Positions 36,255-43,727 of a stretch of 44,888 bases of DNA are shown piece by piece. The notes under the pieces were generated by a model. That model was not told the DNA's origin. It saw nothing but the letters and a program-made list of their open reading frames with translations, and did not search any database. Each line of letters opens with the position of its first letter. Positions within the stretch are counted from its first letter, which is position 1. Both the position numbers and the translations under genes were made by a program. The stretch comes from a virus, in the IMG/VR virus record IMGVR_UViG_3300046820_000639, positions 1 through 44,888 of that record; one strand, given 5' to 3'.

Positions 36255-36283
36255 AGTATATATTATGCTGAATTATCAGTCAA
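36255..36283 (-). promoter_or_regulatory. Early-type promoter (leaderless geometry)
   Basis: Minus-strand TTGACT (36283-36278), 17-nt spacer, TATACT (36260-36255), 6 nt, then the ATG at 36248. Confidence 0.8.
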
Positions 36284-36291
36284 TTGATTAG

Positions 36292-37542
36292 TTAGTCAAT
36301 GATACCAAAATTGGCCCAACGTGCATCGCCTAAGCTGACCCAGCCCAACGGGCCGCCCAAACTTGGATTTTCGTTGAACAACACAGTACCTTTTGGTGCT
36401 TCGTGGCTTGGAGCACTTGTGGCTGTTCCAAACTGCATACGACCAATGTTTATGGTTTGTACACTTACACTACCATCTGTGTTTAGGGCTAGGTTCTCTT
36501 TGTTGTTACTGCTTAGAATAACAGTTTGGTAACGTGAGCTACCAATGAACGCTGTGTCTTTACGTTTCTTGCTGATTTGGATTTCGACTTCTTCGTCCCA
36601 GACGCTTAGTGTAGCACCTGGCTCAATGGTGTTGATACCCATACGCTTGTCAGCAATGTATACGCTGTTGTTAAATAAACTTTCGCCTTTGACTTGTAGT
36701 TCTTTTAACACACCAACTTTTTGTAAATTACTTTCTGTAATGTTAGGAGTTAGTGCATTACCAATAATAACGTCTGCGCCGTTAAGTTTAATCTTGTTTA
36801 AATCAATGCCGTCGGCTTGTAGTTTTTCAAACACCAAGTCTCGATATTGCACAAACATGTCTGTGCCGAGTTCTGCTTGTAAACGTGACTTAGCGGCATT
36901 AACAATGCTAATAAATCCTGGACTACTCTCGGGTATAGTACCTTTGATAGTTACATCACCTTCAAGTACTGTTGGACCTTTGACTGTTAGGCCTGCGGCT
37001 AACAAGTTATTTTCAAATACTGTGTGATCATCTAAAATAGTTAAACGGCAATCTGTGGCTTTGTCGTCAATACCGGTGCTACCAAAGTTCTTAACAATAC
37101 CACCGTCAATGGCATCACCGCTGATTGTAGTATCAAACTTAACGGCACTAGCAGGAATACTGTTAGCCGGGAAAGCATAATCTTTTAATTTAGAATCTAG
37201 GTGCCCATTGATACTTTGTGTTGCTAAACGATCAAAGTCTACGTTAGCAATACGATCGCGAATAGTACTTTCTACATTGTTTTTAGCATTTGCTTGTATG
37301 CTGTCAATGATAACTTTTGCGGCGCTGTTAATTTGCTGTTCAATGTTGGCTGTGTCGGGTTGATATTTTTCAACTGCTAGTTTTGCCGCGGCATCAGCGG
37401 CAGCATCAACACGAGCTTGAATGTCTATGTTGTATAGTTGCTCTTTGATAGCAGTACGCAAAGCATCATCAACCTTGCTTTGTACTTGCTGTAATATTTG
37501 TTGAGTTAGGCTTTCAACAAAGCCGTCTAGTTTAATATCCAT
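36292..37542 (-). CDS. Putative fibre or baseplate-type virion protein
   Basis: A 416-residue protein. An N-terminal helical region (residues about 1-110, SLTQQILQQVQSKVDDALRT) is followed by repeated beta elements (LTVKGPTVLEGDVTIKGTIP; LQVKGESLFNNSVYIADKRM). The C-terminal GINTIEPGATLSVWDEEVEI and GWVSLGDARWANFGIID resemble ends of phage tail fibre or neck-fibre proteins. Trimeric fibre architecture is likely. Start overlaps the upstream gene by 11 nt. Confidence 0.75.
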   Translation of the reverse strand: MDIKLDGFVESLTQQILQQVQSKVDDALRTAIKEQLYNIDIQARVDAAADAAAKLAVEKYQPDTANIEQQINSAAKVIIDSIQANAKNNVESTIRDRIANVDFDRLATQSINGHLDSKLKDYAFPANSIPASAVKFDTTISGDAIDGGIVKNFGSTGIDDKATDCRLTILDDHTVFENNLLAAGLTVKGPTVLEGDVTIKGTIPESSPGFISIVNAAKSRLQAELGTDMFVQYRDLVFEKLQADGIDLNKIKLNGADVIIGNALTPNITESNLQKVGVLKELQVKGESLFNNSVYIADKRMGINTIEPGATLSVWDEEVEIQISKKRKDTAFIGSSRYQTVILSSNNKENLALNTDGSVSVQTINIGRMQFGTATSAPSHEAPKGTVLFNENPSLGGPLGWVSLGDARWANFGIID

Positions 37543-38278
37543 CGTCGAATCTTATGCTAATTACGTGCTCGTAGTTCTTTTTAATCAAACTCTTGTACAT
37601 CAAATTTTTATGGACCAGGAAGTCACTTGCACCTGAATCCATACTAAACTTTGCCAATTGCTTAAAATACATAGTACGTCTGTTAAACTGACCGTATGTA
37701 GTTAAGTGGTTGCTAGGATTATCAATTTCATAAACCATAGTGTTCCAGCTGGCGCGATCTTTTAAATCCCAGTCGTGATATTCATTGTATACTTTACTGC
37801 TAGCACCATTTCTAACTAATGCTGGCTGACTGAATTCACGATCTTTAAAATCTTGGTTTTTATAGTCTCGTAATGTACTTATCACAAAATCTGTAGCCAC
37901 GCTACAAATTAATTTAACTGTATTTTGCTGATCTATGTCCGAACTAGCAAATGTAAAGAATTCTTCTAGTGCTATAACTGCTTCAAAACTCTTGGGTTTT
38001 TCTGCTAGCTGTTCGATCGGAATGTATGTAAAATTAACACCCTTTTCGGTTAAGTAATCTTGTGCTGTTTTGCTGATTTCTGTAACTGCTATAGTTTTAG
38101 CACGGCAACTTAAAATCGCAGGGCTAAAACCAACAAACAATACACTGGTTGGAACAAGGTTGTGAAAGCGATAAACCCCATCAAGGATTTCCTGCTTTTT
38201 TGCTACTGCATCATTTGCTTTAGGGTTAAACCTAAGAGCAGAAAGAACTGCGTCAGTATATCTAGCGAATGTTGTCAT
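37532..38278 (-). CDS. Methyltransferase-like fold protein
   Basis: A 248-residue protein. VPTSVLFVGFSPAILSCRAK near residue 42, followed by YIPIEQLAEKPKSFEAVIAL (acidic E-x-F-F after it), resembles a Rossmann SAM-methyltransferase with a degenerate glycine loop. The C-terminal half is specific (FNRRTMYFKQLAKFSMDSG). Coupled to the fibre-like gene, so a structural or virion-associated role is as likely as methylation. Late-type motif upstream. Confidence 0.55.
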   Translation of the reverse strand: MTTFARYTDAVLSALRFNPKANDAVAKKQEILDGVYRFHNLVPTSVLFVGFSPAILSCRAKTIAVTEISKTAQDYLTEKGVNFTYIPIEQLAEKPKSFEAVIALEEFFTFASSDIDQQNTVKLICSVATDFVISTLRDYKNQDFKDREFSQPALVRNGASSKVYNEYHDWDLKDRASWNTMVYEIDNPSNHLTTYGQFNRRTMYFKQLAKFSMDSGASDFLVHKNLMYKSLIKKNYEHVISIRFDDGY

Positions 38279-38302
38279 TGTCCTAATTCTTAAAAACTCA
38301 TT

Positions 38303-38314
38303 GTTAATATTTAT
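38303..38314 (-). promoter_or_regulatory. Late-type motif CATAAATATTAA
   Basis: Minus strand, about 26 nt before the ATG at 38278, overlapping the stop of the amidinotransferase gene. Likely late promoter for the fibre unit. Confidence 0.45.
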
Positions 38315-39227
38315 GCTCTCGCAGTAAATCTAAAGTAACGCAATGAAAGCCGCCTCCTAGTGTCCTGCTATGTCTGAGTTCCAATGGAATTACAGTAAAC
38401 AACCTTTGTTCTAATTCTTCAATTAACTTAGTTTGGTGTTTGTCTACCACAACCGTGTTGGGATCAATGACCAACATGTTTAACGCAATCCATTTGCTGG
38501 CATAAGGATACTGATAAAAATCTTGTGCTACCACTCGATCCACATAAATTTTATCCCATGTATCAAATACACGAGGACAATTGTCAGCATTAACTCTGCT
38601 GGCATTTAACAAAACCAAACCCTCTCGTAGGGGAGTAATTGTTGAGTCAATATGTACGCCACTGTAGAAATTGCATAATTCAATGTCAACGTCAGGAAAC
38701 TGTTGGCATAACCAATCGTATGCCGCACGATTGCCGCTGGCACTTTCTAGGAATAGCATTTTACCTTTGCCTAAACGTAATACATTGGCCGCATCTAGTA
38801 TCATGCCTTGATCTCGTGGCATACTAATCACACGTTTTGCATCCTTGAGAATATCAGTGTAAGATTCGTATTCCATGTCTCTACAAGGATACATCATGGC
38901 TGGATCAATGACAGTATCTCCGTAGACAATAAATCGATCTCTAGGGCAGTAGTTGTATAGCCCATCACGCTTCTGAAAATCTAACTCTGCTGGTCTAAGA
39001 ACTTCAACACCGTGTGCCGCTAGTGCTTGACAAAAAGCACCAAGGTCTTGTTCAGTTTCTTCAATGATATGTGCTGGAACTGGGCCACTGGGTACAGGTG
39101 TTTTGGTCCAAAGAGTTTTTTCGCTTTCTAATTTAAAAACTGGATCGGTTATTGGCCAATTTGCATGGTCAGCACGGCCTACGACAATCCGCTTGAGCGG
39201 ACTCCATTCGTCGAAACTATTAATCAT
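38304..39227 (-). CDS. Amidinotransferase family protein
   Basis: A 307-residue pentein-fold protein. FDEWSPLKRIVVGRA (family start), YNYCPRDRFIVYGDT (acidic active site), FYSGVHIDSTITPLREGL (catalytic His in HID) and LGGGFHCVTLDLL (catalytic Cys in FHC) match glycine/inosamine amidinotransferases. It moves an amidino group from arginine to an amine. The next genes upstream, an oxygenase and a sugar dehydrogenase, suggest modification of an amino sugar or another small molecule. ATGA-type coupling to the upstream gene. Confidence 0.88.
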   Translation of the reverse strand: MINSFDEWSPLKRIVVGRADHANWPITDPVFKLESEKTLWTKTPVPSGPVPAHIIEETEQDLGAFCQALAAHGVEVLRPAELDFQKRDGLYNYCPRDRFIVYGDTVIDPAMMYPCRDMEYESYTDILKDAKRVISMPRDQGMILDAANVLRLGKGKMLFLESASGNRAAYDWLCQQFPDVDIELCNFYSGVHIDSTITPLREGLVLLNASRVNADNCPRVFDTWDKIYVDRVVAQDFYQYPYASKWIALNMLVIDPNTVVVDKHQTKLIEELEQRLFTVIPLELRHSRTLGGGFHCVTLDLLREHKY

Positions 39228-39730
39228 ACATGCCCTGTAATTTGTAGTGTATATCTTGGATCTAAGCCCATGTTAGCGGCCATGTGCGGATCGTCCCATT
39301 CCCATTCAACAGTTGCGCCAGCCAACCAATTGACATACGGGCTGTCAAAATACTCAGCGTAGTGTCCGGGTTTCCAATCCTCAAGGAATACTACTGCACG
39401 TCTTATGTTACGCTCTTGCCCTTGCAAGTTGTGTATTTCAATGTACTTGGTATACAAATCACTGTGCGTGGGAAGAATAGTGCCTGGCATCATACGATAG
39501 TAACTGGTACCAATGTCTTTCCATCCCAGTGCTTTGAATATTTCAATAAAACCGTGATTCCAGCTGGGTTGTGGGCTACGCATGTCACACATATCTCCAG
39601 TGAACTTGTTGGGATAACCTAGTTCAAGCCAGCGTTTAACATTAGGATCATCATTGAACTGTTCATTAGAATACTCAAGTGTTTTAAACTCATCATCCCA
39701 GAATTTATGCAATTGATATTGTGTTAACAT
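39224..39730 (-). CDS. 2OG-Fe(II) oxygenase-like protein
   Basis: A 168-residue protein. GTILPTHSDLYTKYIEIHNL gives HxD, VFLEDWKPGHYAEYFDSPYV and WEWDDPHMAANMGLDPRYTL gives the distal His followed by an Arg (RYTLQITG), the layout of a 2OG-Fe(II) oxygenase. The substrate is unknown. It lies between the amidinotransferase and the sugar dehydrogenase, with TAATG-type coupling. Confidence 0.7.
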   Translation of the reverse strand: MLTQYQLHKFWDDEFKTLEYSNEQFNDDPNVKRWLELGYPNKFTGDMCDMRSPQPSWNHGFIEIFKALGWKDIGTSYYRMMPGTILPTHSDLYTKYIEIHNLQGQERNIRRAVVFLEDWKPGHYAEYFDSPYVNWLAGATVEWEWDDPHMAANMGLDPRYTLQITGHV

Positions 39731-40947
39731 TAGTGTCTAGTGTTACCGTAGTGTATGACTTGAATGTTACTGTTTGCAGTCGAATATTTACGCCATGGAT
39801 CAATGATAACACTACCATCTTCGAACTTACAATACATAGGTTGTTCTTGTATTACGCCGGAGTAGCCGTATGTTACCTGTTGATTGTGTGCCAGTAGTAC
39901 GCAACCTTTTACGCTGTCAGGTACAGTTGATTCTGTTAAAGGATCAATGTAGGTTACCTCGATGCCCATTTCTTTTAGATAGTAGCCTACCAATAGACTG
40001 TAACTACCTTCTAGATATTCTACATTGGGCTTATATGCTTTACCGTGAATATACACAGGAAGTCCTGCACGATTGTCATATATGAAACGCGCCATATTTT
40101 TTGCTTGTTGTTCACGTGCCTTCATGATCACATCAAATAAGTCGTAGCCTAGGTCAAGGCTTTCGGCTAGATAACGCAAAGCAATATTGTCACGTGGATG
40201 ACAAGGTCCTGCATCACCAAGTCCTGCTGTCATATACTTTGGACCCATGATACGCATAGTTGAATTAGCTAATGCATTAGTTACTACATCAACATTGATG
40301 TTGCCTTGTTTAATAGCAACGTCTTGAATCATGTTAACCAATCCAATTTTAGCACTGATAAATGTATTGTAAAAAACTTTAATACATTCACATTCGTCCC
40401 AAGTACCAACAACATACCTAGGACTGTTTTGCATGATAGTCTTATAGAATTCTATCAGCTGATGTGCATCTCCAGTTTCACTGCCATCCTCTGTACCAAT
40501 CATAACCATCTCAGGATTAACCATGTCCCACTCAACTGACCCCATGGCAATCAAGTAAGGATTGTAAATAAAACGTGTGTTGTTGACCAACTGTACAAAT
40601 TCTCTACGTGTGGTGCCTGGCAGAACTGTGGAGATAAGAACCACTAACTGATCTCTGTTTGCATATTGATTAATTTCTGTCAGTACATTTTTAACAATAG
40701 TATAATCAAAATCCTTGTTCTTTAAATGTGTAATAGGTTGATCGCCACCATAGATTGGGTCGTGCGGCGTTTGTACTGCTACAAAGATAATGTCCTTACC
40801 ACTAACTGCATCTTGTAATGTGGATGCAATCTTTATTTTGTCACTTTGGCGTGGATAAATATCATAGCCCGTTACGTCGTGTTGCGTTGACATAACCTCG
40901 GCACAAGCCATACCCAACTTACCTATTCCAATAAATCCTACTTTCAA
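39730..40947 (-). CDS. Nucleotide-sugar dehydrogenase (UDP-Glc/GDP-Man type), TTG start
   Basis: A 405-residue protein. The start is TTG at 40947 with AAGGAG 8 nt upstream (KVGFIGIGKLGMACAEVMS); a longer frame to 40986 is rejected. The Rossmann GxGxxG region, FVAVQTPHDP, VLISTVLPGTTR, FYNTFISAKIGLVNMI and catalytic Cys in GLGDAGPCHPRDNIAL match the UDP-glucose/GDP-mannose dehydrogenase family. It oxidises a sugar C6 to a uronate using NAD. The C-terminal IHGKAYKPNVEYLEGS block is intact. Confidence 0.88.
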   Translation of the reverse strand: MKVGFIGIGKLGMACAEVMSTQHDVTGYDIYPRQSDKIKIASTLQDAVSGKDIIFVAVQTPHDPIYGGDQPITHLKNKDFDYTIVKNVLTEINQYANRDQLVVLISTVLPGTTRREFVQLVNNTRFIYNPYLIAMGSVEWDMVNPEMVMIGTEDGSETGDAHQLIEFYKTIMQNSPRYVVGTWDECECIKVFYNTFISAKIGLVNMIQDVAIKQGNINVDVVTNALANSTMRIMGPKYMTAGLGDAGPCHPRDNIALRYLAESLDLGYDLFDVIMKAREQQAKNMARFIYDNRAGLPVYIHGKAYKPNVEYLEGSYSLLVGYYLKEMGIEVTYIDPLTESTVPDSVKGCVLLAHNQQVTYGYSGVIQEQPMYCKFEDGSVIIDPWRKYSTANSNIQVIHYGNTRH

Positions 40948-40950
40948 CTT

Positions 40951-42078
40951 ATGATCTCCTTTGATGATTGGTACTATTCGATTCACAAAAACTTTTTAAA
41001 AAGTATCGATTCTCAATGTTACTTTGTAAACGATTTTTATCCTGAATCGCCATTTTATAAAATACAAAATTCTTGCTATAACGACGCAAACGCTAGGCAT
41101 GCATTTTTGTTCTTTGATCAAGAGCCGTTTTATTCCAAATTATTTGGTCAGGCCGCGTTCCCTGTAGAGCTAATGCGTGGTAATGGTAAAAAGTTTTTCG
41201 TTACAAGCGAAATTTCGAATGATGTCACTAATTTTTTGAACACAATAAATTACAAAAGTATTTATTATTTTTTTCATGCTGTTGCGGCAAATCATTGGTA
41301 CCGTAACTACAGAGCATGCCCACCAAAATTCATTGAACCCATAACACACGCATTTATCAGCTACAACAACCTAGCTTCTAGTTTTAGAAGCCATAGAGTC
41401 GACTTACTCAGTAGATTATACAGCAAAGATTTAATAAAGCAAGGTCTTGTTAGTTTCAATAGCCCAGGTCTGGAAAAATTACAACAGTCAATTGAATCGT
41501 TGCCGGATTATCCTGCACAGTCCCTTGAGATATTTGAACAGCAAAAACATAATTTAGACAAGTCATTGATAATCGATCAAAAGTCCATACACGGATCATT
41601 GAGTGCAAGCATTGACCTAGATTCAGCTAGAAGTTGTTTTGTGCAATTAGTAACCGAAACAGTTTACTATCAAAATAAACTTCATTTAACAGAAAAAGTA
41701 TTTAAACCCATTGTTACCGGACAACCGTTCTTACTACTGGCGGCGCCAAACAATCTTAAGTATCTAAAAAGTTACGGGTTTAAAACCTTTGGTGCTTACT
41801 GGGACGAAAACTACGACAGTATGCTAGATCCAGCAGATAGAATGGCGGCTGTAGTTAATATAACAGAACAATTGTGCAACAAGCCATTGGCAGAACTAGA
41901 AGAAATGCGCCGTGATATGCAAGATATACTTGAGCATAACTATCGTCATTTCTATTACGATTTGGTGCCATTAGTTATTACAGAGTTTATCAACAACCTT
42001 GAATCTGCACTTAAAGACGCAGATATCGCCTACAACAAAGCTGAACTAACCGAGCTGTACCAAATTCTAACATATTAA
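40951..42078 (+). CDS. Exostosin-like glycosyltransferase family protein, copy 3
   Basis: A 375-residue, more divergent relative of the 16065 and 34152 genes. LVTETVYYQNKLHLTEKVFK then PIVTGQPFLLLAAPNNLKYL and SYGFKTFGAYWDENYDSMLD match the shared C-terminal block. Start MISFDDWYYSI parallels MISVYYDSQLL of copy 1. Its ATG is only 3 nt from the divergent dehydrogenase start. The role is presumably sugar transfer using a donor from the neighbouring pathway. Confidence 0.7.
   Translation: MISFDDWYYSIHKNFLKSIDSQCYFVNDFYPESPFYKIQNSCYNDANARHAFLFFDQEPFYSKLFGQAAFPVELMRGNGKKFFVTSEISNDVTNFLNTINYKSIYYFFHAVAANHWYRNYRACPPKFIEPITHAFISYNNLASSFRSHRVDLLSRLYSKDLIKQGLVSFNSPGLEKLQQSIESLPDYPAQSLEIFEQQKHNLDKSLIIDQKSIHGSLSASIDLDSARSCFVQLVTETVYYQNKLHLTEKVFKPIVTGQPFLLLAAPNNLKYLKSYGFKTFGAYWDENYDSMLDPADRMAAVVNITEQLCNKPLAELEEMRRDMQDILEHNYRHFYYDLVPLVITEFINNLESALKDADIAYNKAELTELYQILTY
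41257..41267 (-). promoter_or_regulatory. Late-type motif AATAAATACT inside a gene
   Basis: Minus strand, exact match to the best late motif, within the plus-strand glycosyltransferase gene and about 310 nt upstream of the dehydrogenase start. Could drive the minus-strand dehydrogenase operon; could also be chance. Confidence 0.35.
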
Positions 42079-42079
42079 A

Positions 42080-42088
42080 ATAAATACT
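42080..42088 (+). promoter_or_regulatory. Late-type motif ATAAATACT
   Basis: Plus strand, 20 nt before the ATG at 42109 with AAGGAG in between. Same string as at 3960. Confidence 0.55.
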
Positions 42089-42108
42089 AGCACAGTCAAG
42101 GAGCTAGT

Positions 42109-42390
42109 ATGAACGAGATTTTCAAAATTATAGGGGACCTAGGATTCCCAATAGCAGTTGCATTTGCAGGCGGCTATTTCGTGTACTTAACAATAAAACT
42201 ATTATTACAAGGTGTACTAGGGTCTATTAAAGGTATGGCTGGTATTATTGTTGCCCTTGATAACCGTGTTAAGACCATGAATCACGATGTTATTCGTATC
42301 GATACTATTGTATCAAACGCACTGGGATTAAAACCCGATACAGACCGTATTGCTCGTGCAGACGGTAAAAATGACGCGAGACGTGACTGA
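42109..42390 (+). CDS. YvrJ/holin-like membrane protein, copy 1
   Basis: A 93-residue protein. IIGDLGFPIAVAFAGGYFVY and LTIKLLLQGVLGSIKGMAG form one or two membrane spans with the GFPIxVA motif of YvrJ-like proteins; the remainder is a charged helix. A paralogue lies at 42586. Small phage membrane proteins of this type are candidates for holins, but that is not shown. Strong Shine-Dalgarno; late-type motif. Confidence 0.65.
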   Translation: MNEIFKIIGDLGFPIAVAFAGGYFVYLTIKLLLQGVLGSIKGMAGIIVALDNRVKTMNHDVIRIDTIVSNALGLKPDTDRIARADGKNDARRD

Positions 42391-42593
42391 TGAGATACTA
42401 CGACTACGATTGGGACTTGAGCCCTCGAGGTATTATATTAGACACTGACTTAAATGTAGATAAGCTAGGGTGGCGCGGCGGCGACTACTTTAAGTTTGTT
42501 AATGTCAATGGCGTAAAGATGCTGGTTAAAGTTAACGACGTTGAAAAATTCCTGTTACAGGGTATCGAAGAAAGAGAAGATCAAAATGGGTGA
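42390..42593 (+). CDS. Hypothetical protein, 67 aa
   Basis: A small beta-rich protein (MRYYDYDWDLSPRGIILDTD then GWRGGDYFKFVNVNGVKMLV). The pattern GWxxGDxF is AbrB/SpoVT-like in flavour but incomplete. It overlaps both neighbours (TGATG upstream, 8 nt downstream). Function unknown. Confidence 0.65.
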   Translation: MRYYDYDWDLSPRGIILDTDLNVDKLGWRGGDYFKFVNVNGVKMLVKVNDVEKFLLQGIEEREDQNG

Positions 42594-42966
42594 AATTGCA
42601 GATTTAGTAAACAAATATGGATTTCCAATTGTTATGGCAGTTGGAATGGGCTACATTATCAAGTACGTTTGGGAATGGTCAACTAAGGAAGTTAAACCGG
42701 TTATTTCAGAAGCTAATACTGTGTTGATTGCGTTAATTGACCGTATCCGTATGTTAGACAACGACTTGATTCGTTTAAATCAAAAAGTAAACACAGTATT
42801 ACACTTGCGTGGTAAAATCATCGAAAGTGATCGTGTGCTAGAGCAAGTTAAAGTTGAGCGTGAAGCCGCTAAACAATTTGACAAAGCTGTGCGTATGGAC
42901 GATCCTAAAGGTTCTAAGAAAGAAAAAACCGACGATGACAAAACTGCCAGCGCCGGTGAAGGTTAA
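42586..42966 (+). CDS. YvrJ/holin-like membrane protein, copy 2
   Basis: A 126-residue paralogue of the 42109 product, from the ATG at 42586 (MGEIADLVNKYGFPIVMAVG). It has a membrane segment (FPIVMAVGMGYIIKYVWEW), a shared IALIDRIRMLDNDLIRLNQK helix and a longer charged tail (KKEKTDDDKTASAGEG). Likely inner-membrane with a cytoplasmic coiled coil; holin-like role possible. Confidence 0.65.
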   Translation: MGEIADLVNKYGFPIVMAVGMGYIIKYVWEWSTKEVKPVISEANTVLIALIDRIRMLDNDLIRLNQKVNTVLHLRGKIIESDRVLEQVKVEREAAKQFDKAVRMDDPKGSKKEKTDDDKTASAGEG

Positions 42967-43169
42967 ACCTTACAAACACTAGATTGTTTGATTCCGTTTA
43001 GACTAAACGTACTAACCCACTGATCAACTTCGTCACCACGGCCTATCATCTCAAATGGTGCATAATACCATTTGAGCAACAACCAAACCCACTGATCAAC
43101 TAACATATTAGCTACAATATTACTTGGAAGTAGCTGAAAGTATTCTGATACAATTTTAGATGAATACAC
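42963..43169 (-). CDS. Hypothetical protein, 68 aa, GTG start
   Basis: A small Trp-rich protein (YSSKIVSEYFQLLPSNIVAN then MLVDQWVWLLLKWYYAPFEM). The GTG at 43169 overlaps the end of the HNH gene. It converges on the plus-strand holin-like operon with a 4-nt overlap. Family not recognised; moderate support from composition only. Confidence 0.5.
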   Translation of the reverse strand: MYSSKIVSEYFQLLPSNIVANMLVDQWVWLLLKWYYAPFEMIGRGDEVDQWVSTFSLNGIKQSSVCKV

Positions 43170-43698
43170 AATTTTTTCCTATTTTATAGGCACTAACACC
43201 TGTTAGTTTCTCTGCTTCGTTTAGGCTATTATATTCTACCCCTTGATAGACCAATGGCTTTCCTCGTTTTCTTCGAGATTCAGCAGACTGTGGTCCCAAT
43301 ATTTTTCCTTTGTTCCAAGGATCTTTGCCGTACATTGGGTTTTTACTTCCATCGCCCTTCCATGCAAGCCGTTTATTAATGTGTTCTTTAGATTGTTTTT
43401 TGCCTTTTAGCTTGCCTTTGTTACTTTCACTAATTTTTCTTTTTGACTCTTCGGTATGCTTTTTACCGTAAAAGAAGTTACCTTCTCCTTTACGAGCCGC
43501 ATACATAATTTTCATTCTTTCTTCTTCTGTTATTAACCCTAGCAAACCTTGCCAAGCAACATAGTCTTGCCACCTCTTGTATTGCTCAAACAAACTTTTA
43601 TGAGCGTTGGCATGTTCTTCTATTGTTAGTTCAACTAAATTTAAGGGGTCGTCTGTGCCACCGGCATGTTTTGGTATAATATGATGTATGTGTTTCAT
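43156..43698 (-). CDS. HNH homing endonuclease with NUMOD3 and NUMOD1 motifs
   Basis: A 180-residue protein from the ATG at 43698. KHIHHIIPKHAGGTDDPLNL then VELTIEEHANAHKSLF is a clear HNH nuclease. GEGNFFYGKKHTEESKRKIS and KNPMYGKDPWNKGK are NUMOD3 repeats, and VYQGVEYNSLNEAEKLTGVS is NUMOD1-like DNA binding. Free-standing mobile gene beside the cyclase gene. TAAATATATG lies directly upstream, so it may have a late-type promoter. Confidence 0.9.
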   Translation of the reverse strand: MKHIHHIIPKHAGGTDDPLNLVELTIEEHANAHKSLFEQYKRWQDYVAWQGLLGLITEEERMKIMYAARKGEGNFFYGKKHTEESKRKISESNKGKLKGKKQSKEHINKRLAWKGDGSKNPMYGKDPWNKGKILGPQSAESRRKRGKPLVYQGVEYNSLNEAEKLTGVSAYKIGKNCVFI

Positions 43699-43727
43699 AC
43701 ATATATTTAGCAAGTAGCTCTATAAAG

